Below are positions 54,538 through 62,315 of a DNA stretch of 64,000 nucleotides, one piece after another. Every line of letters begins with the position of its first letter. Within the stretch, counting starts at the first letter, position 1. A program made the position numbers and the translations under genes. Below the pieces are notes generated by a model. The model searched no databases, had not been told where the DNA came from, and saw only the letters and a list, made by a program, of their open reading frames with translations. Origin of the DNA: Bacteriovorax sp. Seq25_V. Lineage in GTDB: Bacteria > Bdellovibrionota > Bacteriovoracia > Bacteriovoracales > Bacteriovoracaceae. The DNA is taken from contig NZ_AUNI01000021.1 of NCBI RefSeq assembly GCF_000447795.1, forward strand, positions 310,001 to 374,000, given 5' to 3'.

Positions 54538-55428
54538 ATGTCATTTTTTCTAAGTTTAATTGGATTTAAAGGTTTAGTAGCTCTAATCGGAGTTATTCTT
54601 TTTTCATTTTGCTATAAGTATTCCGTGGGTATCTTTGATTTTATCGAAAGACAAACCATGGGGACGCGAACCTATATCTTAGAAAAATTTGATTTACTTT
54701 TTATTGAAGTCCAACCAGAAAAAATAACATACGCATTACTCGCCTTATCCTTAGGTTCAGGGGGAATTGTTATTATTATTTTTGGTATTCTTGGAAAGTG
54801 GGTAATGGGCTTTATTCTAGGGCTTGTTTTCGCCTTTGTTGGATTTAAAATACCTCGTCCTATTATAAATAATCTCGTTTCTAAAAGAGTTAAACAATAT
54901 GAAGCGCAAATGGTTGATGGGCTAACCCTTCTTGCCAATGGCCTTCGTGCGGGACTAAGTGTGCCACAGTCAATTGGCATGGTTGTCGATGAAATGCCGG
55001 CACCGTTATCACAAGAATTTAATGTTATGCTACAGCAAAATAGAATCGGTGTGCCACTAGAAGAATGTTTCGAAAACCTCGCCAAAAGGGTTCCAACCCA
55101 AGATAATGACATGTTTGTGAGCTCTGTAAATATTCTTAGAGAGACCGGTGGTAATCTCGCAGAGGTCTTCGATACTATTGTTGACGTAATTAGAGAACGT
55201 GTACGATTGAAGCAAAAAATTGATACTGCTACTGCTCAAGGGCGTTTTCAGGGTATGATTATGGCAGCTATGCCCTACGGAATTTTAATGATGTATGGAT
55301 CAAGTGATCCTGAGGCCGTTGGAAAAATGTTTAGCCATCCCCTTGGAATCATATTGTTTGTGGTCGCCACAGTACTTGATTTTATTGGAACTATGGTAAT
55401 TTTTAAGATTGTACAGATTAAAGATTAA
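54538..55428 (+). CDS. tadB: TadB, Tad inner-membrane platform protein
   Basis: T2SSF-domain platform subunit, 296 residues. Membrane segments near residues 5-25, 60-100 and 270-293; T2SSF domain begins MVDGLTLLANGLRAGLSVPQSI near residue 122 and includes RETGGNLAEVFDTIVDVIRER. In other Tad clusters a similar tadC follows; here the next gene is unrelated. Starts seven bases after the fusion ATPase gene. Confidence 0.92.
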   Translation: MSFFLSLIGFKGLVALIGVILFSFCYKYSVGIFDFIERQTMGTRTYILEKFDLLFIEVQPEKITYALLALSLGSGGIVIIIFGILGKWVMGFILGLVFAFVGFKIPRPIINNLVSKRVKQYEAQMVDGLTLLANGLRAGLSVPQSIGMVVDEMPAPLSQEFNVMLQQNRIGVPLEECFENLAKRVPTQDNDMFVSSVNILRETGGNLAEVFDTIVDVIRERVRLKQKIDTATAQGRFQGMIMAAMPYGILMMYGSSDPEAVGKMFSHPLGIILFVVATVLDFIGTMVIFKIVQIKD

Positions 55429-55495
55429 GTTTTTTCCGACTACTCCCGATAAGTGAACAGAGAACTCGGAAAGTCATACGAAAGGATTGTGAGTG

Positions 55496-57121
55496 ATGAA
55501 GAATTTTAAATTTTTTGTACTTTTAAGTATTTTTGCAACAAGCGCTCTCGCAGGCGTTAATTTAAAGAATGGTAACTTCCATATCACTTATACTGATATT
55601 GTTGTTCCTGGTGGTGGGCATGACCTCGTTATTGAGAGAACCTACAACTCTAGATCACCAGATAAAGGCTGGTTTGGTTTTGGTTGGGGATCTGACTACG
55701 AAACTTATTTGAATGTATCAGCAGATGGTTCTGTTGTTATTCATGAGAATGGTTCAGGTGCTACAACTAGGTTTGTTCCTAACAAGGCCGTAGATGCTGA
55801 AGCTGCTGCAAAGAAAATTATCGATGCTATGAGAAAGAAAAACTCTATCTCTGAATCAGTGGCAAGCTCTTTAGTAACAAAACTAAAGAATGATGCTGAG
55901 CTTAGACAAGCGTATGCAAAGAGATTTGATGTTTCAGCAAAACTCGCTGTTGGAACTGAGCTTTTCTCAAACGAAAGAGGGCTTCAGAAAGTTGTAAAGA
56001 CTAAAGACGGTTACTCTAGAAAGTATAACGATGGTAAAGAGCACCTTTTCAATGAAGATGGAAAGCTTGTTAAAGTTACTGACAAGAATGGGTATGTTGT
56101 TGATTTAAACTACTCAGGAAAAGAACTTAAATCTATTAAAGATTCAATGGCGAAACAAATTTTCTTCCAGTGGTACCCAGATGGAAAAATCAAGTCTGCT
56201 GAGTCGGGTGCAGGAAAGAAAACAGAATACGTTTATAAAGATGATAATTTAATCGAAGCCAAAGATATTGCTGGTAACGTATTTAAGTATGACTATGACT
56301 ACAATCACAATATGACTTCTATTGGATACAAAGATGGTTCTTCAATGAAGATCAAGTATACAAAGAAGACGCAGTTTGTAGAGGAAGTGACTAAGAAGAA
56401 TGGTGAGACAGTTGCTTATCAATATGAGTCAAACCCTAAGAATCCTGAATTTCACTACTGGACACTTGTTACAAAGAAAAACCCAGGTGGTAAAGATGTA
56501 ACAAATCGTTATGAGTATGAAATTAAAAGAAAGCCAGATGGTTCACACTATACATATAGAATTCTTACTGTTGTAAATAATGTATCGACTGAAACAATCT
56601 ATACAGAGTGTTGTTCTCTTCCAAAACAAATTAAAAGAGGAAACTTCGTAACTAACTTTGAATACAATAGCAAAGGTCTATTAGTTAAGAAAAACTCTTC
56701 TCGTGGTGATTATGTTGAACTCAAGTATCACCCAGAATTTAACAAGATTACAAATGTAACAAATAATAATGGTTGGACTAAGTTTGAGTACGATAAAAAA
56801 GGTAACTTAAAGAGAGCAGAAAACTCTAAGAAAATGTCAGTTCTTTTAACATATGATTCAAAAGGTAGAATCTCTAATATGTATGACATTGATAAGACTA
56901 CTAATAAGAAACGTGAGCTTAGCTTCGTATACAATGCACAAGGTAAGCCAGTAGAAATTAAAATGAGTAATGTTGGGAAAATCAATGTGAAGTATGACAA
57001 CTACGGTGAGATTTTAAAAGTTGAATCTGCAGCTGGGCATAAAATGGCATTACAAGTTACTCAGGCGTTCCAATCATTACTATCAATCGTTAAACCTGCA
57101 GGTGTTAACTTAAATATGTAA
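55496..57121 (+). CDS. Secreted YD-repeat (RHS-like) protein with DUF6531-type N-terminus
   Basis: 541 residues. Signal peptide of 19-20 residues ending ALA. Residues 20-110 match the N-terminal domain of RHS proteins (NLKNGNFHITYTDIVVPGGGHDLVIERTYNSRSP, GFGWGSDYET). From about 155 on, eight or more YD-type repeats, for example HLFNEDGKLVKVTDKNGYVVDLNY, TEYVYKDDNLIEAKDIAGNVFKYDYDYNHN and FEYDKKGNLKRAENS. It ends without the DPxGxxD core motif or any toxin tip. ATG at 55496 is chosen; GTG at 55493 fits AAAGGA slightly better. Follows tadB by 67 bases; a role as surface or pilus-exported protein is speculation. Confidence 0.85.
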   Translation: MKNFKFFVLLSIFATSALAGVNLKNGNFHITYTDIVVPGGGHDLVIERTYNSRSPDKGWFGFGWGSDYETYLNVSADGSVVIHENGSGATTRFVPNKAVDAEAAAKKIIDAMRKKNSISESVASSLVTKLKNDAELRQAYAKRFDVSAKLAVGTELFSNERGLQKVVKTKDGYSRKYNDGKEHLFNEDGKLVKVTDKNGYVVDLNYSGKELKSIKDSMAKQIFFQWYPDGKIKSAESGAGKKTEYVYKDDNLIEAKDIAGNVFKYDYDYNHNMTSIGYKDGSSMKIKYTKKTQFVEEVTKKNGETVAYQYESNPKNPEFHYWTLVTKKNPGGKDVTNRYEYEIKRKPDGSHYTYRILTVVNNVSTETIYTECCSLPKQIKRGNFVTNFEYNSKGLLVKKNSSRGDYVELKYHPEFNKITNVTNNNGWTKFEYDKKGNLKRAENSKKMSVLLTYDSKGRISNMYDIDKTTNKKRELSFVYNAQGKPVEIKMSNVGKINVKYDNYGEILKVESAAGHKMALQVTQAFQSLLSIVKPAGVNLNM

Positions 57122-57134
57122 TGACAATTTATGT

Positions 57135-57151
57135 GGGCACTCTAAGTGCCC
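57135..57151 (+). terminator. Hairpin after the YD-repeat gene
   Basis: GGGCACT / AGTGCCC with a three-base loop, 14 bases after the stop. No T run follows, so termination is uncertain. Confidence 0.5.
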
Positions 57152-57224
57152 GATTGATTGTAAAAAATAACGTTTGTTGGTGATTAAATAATATATGATA
57201 AAATAGCCTCTGAAGGAGATTAAA

Positions 57225-57422
57225 ATGAAAAAGATATTATTAATGATGACTATATTGAGTACTTTAAATATTGTAAATGCTGCAGAAGGCGCTAAGGTTG
57301 GTGAAGGTGCTGGAAGTTGTGATGATGTTGTAAACTGCGCCAGTGGTAACTGTAAATCTACTACAGCTTCAGATAGTTCGGAGAAAAAGGATGAAGCGAC
57401 GTCTAAAGGTAAATCAAAATAA
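57225..57422 (+). CDS. Small secreted cysteine-containing protein 1
   Basis: 65 residues. Signal peptide of about 19 residues (ILLMMTILSTLNIVNA) then a small mature part with three Cys (SCDDVVNCASGNC) and a Lys/Ser/Glu tail. GAAGGAGA precedes the ATG; TTGGTG and TAAAAT 16 bases apart (about 57178-57204) fit a sigma-70 promoter. Own terminator. Unknown function; similar in plan to the small secreted proteins at 57674 and 61306. Confidence 0.72.
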   Translation: MKKILLMMTILSTLNIVNAAEGAKVGEGAGSCDDVVNCASGNCKSTTASDSSEKKDEATSKGKSK

Positions 57423-57448
57423 AGTTTCATGTGAAAAAGATAAATGAA

Positions 57449-57479
57449 GAAAGCCTGGTTTAAAGCCAGGCTTTTTTTA
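57449..57479 (+). terminator. Terminator after small secreted protein 1
   Basis: AAAGCCTGG / CCAGGCTTT with a seven-base loop and a run of seven T. Confidence 0.93.
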
Positions 57480-57523
57480 TTTCAGAATGCCTAAAATAAA
57501 ATCAATCAGCCGTTTCTGTACAT

Positions 57524-57553
57524 TTTATACACACTGTCGAATATTTATACACA
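57524..57553 (+). repeat. Tandem TTTATACACA sites upstream of sigma-54 promoter
   Basis: Two exact copies of TTTATACACA, at 57524-57533 and 57544-57553, 20 bases apart (about two helical turns), 60-90 bases upstream of the -24 element. The placement is typical of binding sites for a sigma-54 activator. The core TTATACAC occurs inverted at 61200-61207 before the second sigma-54 promoter. Confidence 0.55.
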
Positions 57554-57613
57554 ATAGTAATAACTAAAAGGCTTTAAGTTGTTAATAAGAGGTGGAGTAC
57601 CTTAACTCCAAAT

Positions 57614-57629
57614 TGGCACGTGCTGTGCA
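57614..57629 (+). promoter_or_regulatory. Sigma-54 promoter of small secreted protein 2
   Basis: TGGCAC at 57614-57619, five bases, GTGCA at 57625-57629. The GG and GC pairs have exact -24/-12 spacing; only one base differs from TGGCAC-N5-TTGCA. It lies 45 bases before the gene. Confidence 0.85.
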
Positions 57630-57673
57630 ATATATAAAACAAACAACTAACCATTAATATCTAGGGGGATATG

Positions 57674-57856
57674 ATGAAAGCTTTAATTTTAACAGTATTA
57701 GTATTAGGAAGTGTATCAAACGTATTTGCAATGTCAGAAGAGTCTGAAACAAGTTGTGAGAAGACAGTTCACGTGAGCGCTTATCAAGAAAGTGTTCCTG
57801 CTGGTGAAGTAAGAAAAGAAGCTGAAGCAGGCAAGAAAGAAGCAACAAGAAAATAG
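57674..57856 (+). CDS. Small secreted protein 2, sigma-54 controlled
   Basis: 60 residues. Signal peptide of about 19 residues ending NVFA, mature part of about 41 residues with one Cys (ETSCEKT) and a Glu/Lys-rich tail ending RK. AGGGGG lies five bases before ATG 57674, so the ATG at 57671 is less likely. A sigma-54 promoter and tandem activator-type sites precede it and a strong terminator follows, so it is a monocistronic regulated unit. The NVFA-M/I-SE junction resembles the protein at 61306. Function unknown. Confidence 0.75.
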   Translation: MKALILTVLVLGSVSNVFAMSEESETSCEKTVHVSAYQESVPAGEVRKEAEAGKKEATRK

Positions 57857-57866
57857 AATTAATATC

Positions 57867-57893
57867 GAGGGCCACACTAGTGGCCCTTTTTTA
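57867..57893 (+). terminator. Terminator after small secreted protein 2
   Basis: GGGCCAC / GTGGCCC with a four-base loop and a run of six T. Confidence 0.94.
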
Positions 57894-57916
57894 TTTCCTG
57901 TAAATTACATATACCC

Positions 57917-57922
57917 TATAAT
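57917..57922 (+). promoter_or_regulatory. -10 box of the aldehyde dehydrogenase gene
   Basis: TATAAT overlapping the first in-frame ATG (57921). If it is the -10, that ATG cannot be in the message, which favours the next ATG at 57948. The -35 (TTTCCT, 17 bases upstream) is weak. Confidence 0.55.
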
Positions 57923-57947
57923 GAAAGAAAACTTAGGGGTATATTTC

Positions 57948-59309
57948 ATGCAAGATATCAATCAGTACTATCAAGACGTCACAGCTACGCAGAATAACTT
58001 TAAAGACATTTCAAAGCGCTTGGTAGCTCTAGAAAAGCTTAAAAGCTCAATAACTGAAATGAGTAGTGAAATTGCAGATGCTCTTAGAAAAGATCTTGGG
58101 AAGTGTGAGTTTGAATCTTATCTTTCGGAGATCGATTTTGTTCTACATGAGATTGATGTTGCTAAGAAAAATATTAAAAAGTGGTCAAAACCTAAGAGGG
58201 TTAGTTCTTCTTTAGCCTTCTTCCCTGTGAAAAGTTATATTGTTCCTGAGCCTTATGGAACAGTTCTCATTATTGGCCCATGGAATTATCCATTTCAGTT
58301 GGTTCTTGCCCCTTTGGTTGGTGCAATCGCAGCTGGAAATACCTCCATTATAAAGCCATCTGAAATGGCGCCACAGACCTCGAAAGTTATAACAGAGCTT
58401 ATTAATAAAACATTTAGCAAAGAAGTAAAGTGTGTTGAAGGAGGTGTCCCGGAGACTACTGAACTTCTAGATTTAAAATTCGATTATATTTTCTATACTG
58501 GTAATGGTGTGGTTGCGAGAATCATAATGGAGAAGGCCTCGAAATTTCTTACACCTTTAACCCTTGAGTTAGGAGGGAAAAGTCCATGTATGATTTTTAC
58601 TGCAAATCTAAACCTCGCTGCAAAGAGAGTTGTGTGGGGGAAGTTCTTCAATGCGGGACAAACCTGTGTAGCTCCTGATTATATTATGATTCAGGAAAAA
58701 GATAAAAATTCATTTATTAATGAGATGAAGAAATGGATTGAGTTTTTCTATACAAGTGAAGTTAAGTCTAGTCCGAATTATGGGCGAATAATCAATGAGA
58801 GACACTTTGATCGCTTAACTAAATATTTAAGCGAGGCGAAGGTACTTCTTGGTGGGGGGCATGAGAGAGAGTCTTTGTTTCTTGAGCCAACGGTTGTAGA
58901 GGGTGATTTAAATCACGCAATTATGAAAGAAGAAATATTCGGACCGATACTGCCAATAGTAATCGTAAAAGACTATGAAGAGGCGCGTGATTACGTCCTT
59001 AAGAATGATAAGCCGCTTGCTAGCTATGGCTTCTTTGATCGTGAAGAAGATAAATCTAAATTTGTTAAAGAAATTTCATCTGGTGGGATGGTAATTAATG
59101 ATACATTGATTCACCTGTCTAATGAAAAACTTCCGTTTGGTGGTGTTGGCGAAAGTGGGATGGGGGCTTATCATGGAGCTTACTCATTTGATATTTTTAG
59201 CCATAAAAAAGCATTGATGAAGAGAAGTTTTATGTTTGAAAACTCTTTGCGTTATCCTCCTTATGAAGGAAAACTTAATCTTATTAGAAATATTATGAAG
59301 TACCTTTAA
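57948..59309 (+). CDS. NAD(P)-dependent aldehyde dehydrogenase, class-3 type
   Basis: Oxidises aldehydes to acids. 453 residues, the length of class-3 / fatty-aldehyde enzymes. IIGPWNYPFQL with the catalytic Asn, IKPSEMAPQTS with the cofactor Lys, YTGNGVVARIIM, LELGGKSPC with the general-base Glu, NAGQTCVAPDY with the catalytic Cys, EEIFGPILPIV. C-terminal residues are basic and hydrophobic as in membrane-associated class-3 enzymes. ATG at 57948 is chosen because AGGGG lies eight bases upstream and the earlier ATG overlaps a TATAAT. The stop overlaps the next start in TAATG. Confidence 0.93.
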   Translation: MQDINQYYQDVTATQNNFKDISKRLVALEKLKSSITEMSSEIADALRKDLGKCEFESYLSEIDFVLHEIDVAKKNIKKWSKPKRVSSSLAFFPVKSYIVPEPYGTVLIIGPWNYPFQLVLAPLVGAIAAGNTSIIKPSEMAPQTSKVITELINKTFSKEVKCVEGGVPETTELLDLKFDYIFYTGNGVVARIIMEKASKFLTPLTLELGGKSPCMIFTANLNLAAKRVVWGKFFNAGQTCVAPDYIMIQEKDKNSFINEMKKWIEFFYTSEVKSSPNYGRIINERHFDRLTKYLSEAKVLLGGGHERESLFLEPTVVEGDLNHAIMKEEIFGPILPIVIVKDYEEARDYVLKNDKPLASYGFFDREEDKSKFVKEISSGGMVINDTLIHLSNEKLPFGGVGESGMGAYHGAYSFDIFSHKKALMKRSFMFENSLRYPPYEGKLNLIRNIMKYL

Positions 59310-60148
59310 TGCCGAAAATCAGTGTTATCATACCTACTTATAATCGCTCGTTGTTCTTAGCTCGAGCGATTGATTCTGTTTTAAGTCAAACCTATAAAGA
59401 CTATGAACTTATTATTGTTGATGATGGCTCAACTGATAATACTGAGTTCGTTGTACAACCATACTTAGAGGCTAATGAGAAGATAAAATTCTTGAAGACT
59501 GATAACAATGGGGTAAGTCATGCTCGAAATTATGGATTTAAGAATTCTCTTGGTGAATGGGTTGCATTTCTCGACTCTGATGATCAATGGTTACCAAATA
59601 AATTAGAGAAACAAATCCAAAAAGCTAATGATTTACCAGAGTCACTTATTATCTACACTGATGAGAAGTGGATAAGAAATGGAAAATTCGTAAATAAGAA
59701 AAAGTATCATCAGAAGTATGGGGGAAATGTTTTTGCCGAATGCCTGAAGTCATGCTTTATTGGACCTAGTACGGTGTTACTAAAGAGAGAGTTATTAGAA
59801 CAGTATGCTGGATTTGATGAAAATTTTCCTGTTTGTGAGGATTACGATCTTTGGTTAAAAGTATCCCTACATCATGATGTTGTATTAATTCCAGAGGAAC
59901 TGGTAGAGAAATATGGTGGGCATGATGATCAACTATCTACAACAACTCTTGCCATGGATTTTTGGCGAGTTAAGGCGATTTGCAATTTGATGGATAATTA
60001 TGAGCTTGATAGTGAGCAATCAAGGAAAGCAATTGAAGTACTAAAAGTGAAGAGTGATATTCTTTTAAATGGTTATAGGAAACATGGAAATATAAAAGAT
60101 TATAATGAACTAAATGATCTGATTAAGAGTAAAATTAAAGGCCCATAA
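59309..60148 (+). CDS. Glycosyltransferase, family 2
   Basis: 279 residues, GT-A fold. SVIIPTYNRSLFLARAIDSVLSQTY at the N-terminus, nucleotide-sugar motif VDDGSTDNTE, metal-binding DSDDQW and acceptor-side GFDENFPVCEDYDLWLK with the ED base. Acceptor and donor unknown; no polysaccharide cluster is near. Coupled to the aldehyde dehydrogenase gene by a one-base overlap. The stop codon lies in the loop of the terminator. Confidence 0.93.
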   Translation: MPKISVIIPTYNRSLFLARAIDSVLSQTYKDYELIIVDDGSTDNTEFVVQPYLEANEKIKFLKTDNNGVSHARNYGFKNSLGEWVAFLDSDDQWLPNKLEKQIQKANDLPESLIIYTDEKWIRNGKFVNKKKYHQKYGGNVFAECLKSCFIGPSTVLLKRELLEQYAGFDENFPVCEDYDLWLKVSLHHDVVLIPEELVEKYGGHDDQLSTTTLAMDFWRVKAICNLMDNYELDSEQSRKAIEVLKVKSDILLNGYRKHGNIKDYNELNDLIKSKIKGP

Positions 60149-60160
60149 GGGCCTTTGTTA
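60137..60160. terminator. Bidirectional terminator
   Basis: AAAGGCCC / GGGCCTTT with the loop ATAA. The loop contains the glycosyltransferase stop codon; the T-rich sides serve both convergent genes. Confidence 0.8.
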
Positions 60161-61105
60161 TTTTACACAGTAATATGAATACTCTTTTGCGTTGATAGAG
60201 CGAGGAGATCTTACTGGACTTGGGTTCATTAAACCTGGGTGATAAACCATTCCACCACTGATTGCCCAAACTCGACGTCCAATTGACACACCACCATTCC
60301 AATCTCCAAAAGCATCTATTGCTTCAAGTTCATCTGCACTTGGTAATCTTGCTCCTCTATTTTTACATGCGCTCTCAGCTTGTCTCATGCTAGTTGCTTT
60401 ACCTATAGTGCCATTGTGAGTCCCTACGAGTTGTAGACTTCTCCCATTGATAAAAAGAGTGTTTGGAAATTTAGTTCCTTGAAAGTCTTCGAAGATTCGT
60501 GATGCGATTTGTGACATTACTACGCTTGGGGAACCTATGGCTTGATATGAAGACGTGTTTCCATTGTTATCAACCATAGTTAAAGTAACTTGAATATTTC
60601 CTTTGCAGTTCGGTGCAAATGAATATGTTCCGTAAGCAATATAATCAACAAGAGAATAAGAGTCAGCTGGGACATAACCAGTTCTTCTATCATTGCTGGC
60701 ATTATTGATAATTGTTCTAATATCATTCATATGACGAAATTGAAATTTACGATCAGAGACGGGGTAGCTTCTATAGTAACCATCAAGATAACCTTTAAGA
60801 GAATTCTCCAGTGTTACGTCGAGATACTTATGTTGAGTTGCAAGATAAAGATTTTTATCATACATGGCATCGAAGGTTTGAAGCATTTGTAGAGCTTCTT
60901 TTCCTTTGGCCCCTGCCTGCATAAGATCAGAGGCAAGCCCAACCATATCTTGCATATATTCATAACGAGTTTGTGAATATGCTTGTTTATAAGCGCAAAG
61001 ATCAGCCCCTCGAATAAATGGGATTGAGGCCCACATTGTTTGAGATTTTGCTTGAACTACAGATGTTAGTGCAAGAATTGCGACAAGATACTTAATTAGT
61101 TTCAT
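60158..61105 (-). CDS. Secreted protein with DUF1566-like C-terminus
   Basis: 315 residues. Signal peptide of 19 residues ending VVQA. C-terminal 80 residues resemble Lcl/DUF1566 and sulfatase-modifying-like domains: ACKNRGARLPSADELEAIDAFG, VWAISGGMVYHP and the final YSYYCVK, with Cys residues probably paired. The N-terminal 200 residues are unassigned. ATG at 61105 is chosen because AGGAG lies eight bases upstream and the signal peptide then starts properly; the frame extends 23 codons further. Confidence 0.78.
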   Translation of the reverse strand: MKLIKYLVAILALTSVVQAKSQTMWASIPFIRGADLCAYKQAYSQTRYEYMQDMVGLASDLMQAGAKGKEALQMLQTFDAMYDKNLYLATQHKYLDVTLENSLKGYLDGYYRSYPVSDRKFQFRHMNDIRTIINNASNDRRTGYVPADSYSLVDYIAYGTYSFAPNCKGNIQVTLTMVDNNGNTSSYQAIGSPSVVMSQIASRIFEDFQGTKFPNTLFINGRSLQLVGTHNGTIGKATSMRQAESACKNRGARLPSADELEAIDAFGDWNGGVSIGRRVWAISGGMVYHPGLMNPSPVRSPRSINAKEYSYYCVK

Positions 61106-61257
61106 AGATAAACTCCTAATAGATATTTCTACTGTAGCTGAAATAAGATTAAGGACTATGAAAGGTGTAAACAATACAGAGGTGTCAAAAGATTAGACAG
61201 TGTATAAGAAGCAATCAGTAATAGGGAGGTAAGTAATTGATTTAATGAAGTATGAGT

Positions 61258-61273
61258 TGGCATGACCTGTGCA
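61258..61273 (+). promoter_or_regulatory. Sigma-54 promoter of small secreted protein 3
   Basis: TGGCAT at 61258-61263, five bases, GTGCA at 61269-61273, same spacing and same GTGCA -12 form as the promoter at 57614. GTGTATAA at 61200-61207 upstream is the inverted core of the 57524 repeats. Confidence 0.82.
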
Positions 61274-61305
61274 TTAATTTTAGTAATACTAATTGGGGGT
61301 TTAAA

Positions 61306-61500
61306 ATGAAAAAATTATTACTAGTTCTACTATTAACAACTAATGTTTTCGCAATCAGTGAATCAAACACAGATCAGGGTACAGACACACAATGTCTACA
61401 TAAAGGCTATTATAAAGAAATGGCAGAGATTGATCAGATGCTTGCTAATAGTAATAAAGAAGAATCTAAGGCCGTTGAACCAACGACATTAAGGCGTTAA
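61306..61500 (+). CDS. Small secreted protein 3, sigma-54 controlled
   Basis: 64 residues. Signal peptide of about 16 residues (LLLVLLLTTNVFA), mature part of 48 residues with a single Cys (TQCLHKG) and a charged tail ending RR. TTGGGGG lies six bases before the ATG. The frame could open at 61252, but that ATG lies just before the sigma-54 -24 element and cannot be transcribed from it. Plan, single Cys and promoter are like the protein at 57674. The stop overlaps the convergent gene by four bases. Confidence 0.75.
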   Translation: MKKLLLVLLLTTNVFAISESNTDQGTDTQCLHKGYYKEMAEIDQMLANSNKEESKAVEPTTLRR

Positions 61501-61835
61501 TTAGACTCTTGCTTAAGAACGTTTAAAATAGCTTCTTTCTCTTCTTTTGTGTAATTGTCTTTTGGCAGTTTTGCTTCGATAGACTTCTTTACGCTAGAGA
61601 GATTGGTGAGAATTTTATCTTGCTTAGCAGAAGTATTATTAAACATCTTTGATGTGACTTCTTTAGTTTCTTTTAGACCATTAGTAAAAACCCCTTTTAC
61701 GGTGCTAAATACTTTAGAAGTCATTGGTTTTGCAATTTGATCCATATAGCTGAATACAACTTTATCTTCTCCTACTGGGATACTTAGGATTAAGAAAGAT
61801 AAACAAAAATAAAAAGCAAATTTAATAACGAACAT
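61497..61835 (-). CDS. Small membrane-anchored or secreted protein, unknown function
   Basis: 112 residues. Hydrophobic N-terminus FVIKFAFYFCLSFLILSIPVG, then a helical, Lys- and Ser/Thr-rich region (KGVFTNGLKETKEVTSKMF, LTNLSSVKKSIEAKL). Its start overlaps the stop of the receiver gene by one base, so the two are coupled and may work together. No family recognised. Confidence 0.7.
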   Translation of the reverse strand: MFVIKFAFYFCLSFLILSIPVGEDKVVFSYMDQIAKPMTSKVFSTVKGVFTNGLKETKEVTSKMFNNTSAKQDKILTNLSSVKKSIEAKLPKDNYTKEEKEAILNVLKQESN

Positions 61836-62254
61836 TAACTATTCTCTTTGATAATATCAGCTTCAATTTTTTCCACTGATTTAATTAGATCTTGCTCTGT
61901 AAAAGGCTTTGATAGGTAATCTACCGCACCATTTGAAATTGATTCGATAACAACACTTTCCATATCAAGAGTAGACATCATAATGATCTTTGGCTCTTTA
62001 ATATTATCTCTAATGTGGTTAGCAAGCTCAATTCCACTAATCTCAGGCATCACGACATCAAGAAGAAAGACATTTGCTTTAGTATTGAAAGCCTGTTGCA
62101 TGGCATTTTCCGCAGATGATGATTCACCAACAACATTGAATCCATGAGTTTCTAAAATAGAAACGATTGTTCTTCTTGATAAGTCAGAATCATCAACAAC
62201 TAGAATCCTGACTAAATCACTACGCTTTGCTTTATTTATATTTTCTACAGTCAT
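61835..62254 (-). CDS. CheY-like single-domain response regulator
   Basis: 139 residues, one receiver domain without output domain. Acidic pair VVDDSD (Asp21, Asp22), phosphoacceptor Asp66 in FLLDVVMPE, Thr-equivalent MMSTL and Lys in LSKPF. A 13-residue N-terminal extension precedes the fold. No kinase gene is adjacent. No clear ribosome site is seen at the ATG. Confidence 0.92.
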   Translation of the reverse strand: MTVENINKAKRSDLVRILVVDDSDLSRRTIVSILETHGFNVVGESSSAENAMQQAFNTKANVFLLDVVMPEISGIELANHIRDNIKEPKIIMMSTLDMESVVIESISNGAVDYLSKPFTEQDLIKSVEKIEADIIKENS

Positions 62255-62286
62255 GAATTAATTGTAATCTTAAAAGGGACAAAAAA

Positions 62287-62310
62287 AAAGGGGTCTTTAA
62301 AGACCCCTTT
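62287..62310. terminator. Terminator after the second lon
   Basis: AAAGGGGTCTTT / AAAGACCCCTTT, a perfect 24-base palindrome with a T run on the minus-strand side. It separates lon from the receiver gene. Confidence 0.92.
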
Positions 62311-62315
62311 CTTTT

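Noticed and set aside
57110-57430. 106-codon minus-strand frame across the YD-repeat gene end
   Set aside because: Antisense to a terminator hairpin and a supported small gene; no ribosome site.
61252-61305. N-terminal extension of small secreted protein 3
   Set aside because: The upstream ATG and codons overlap the sigma-54 promoter, and the signal peptide starts naturally at 61306.
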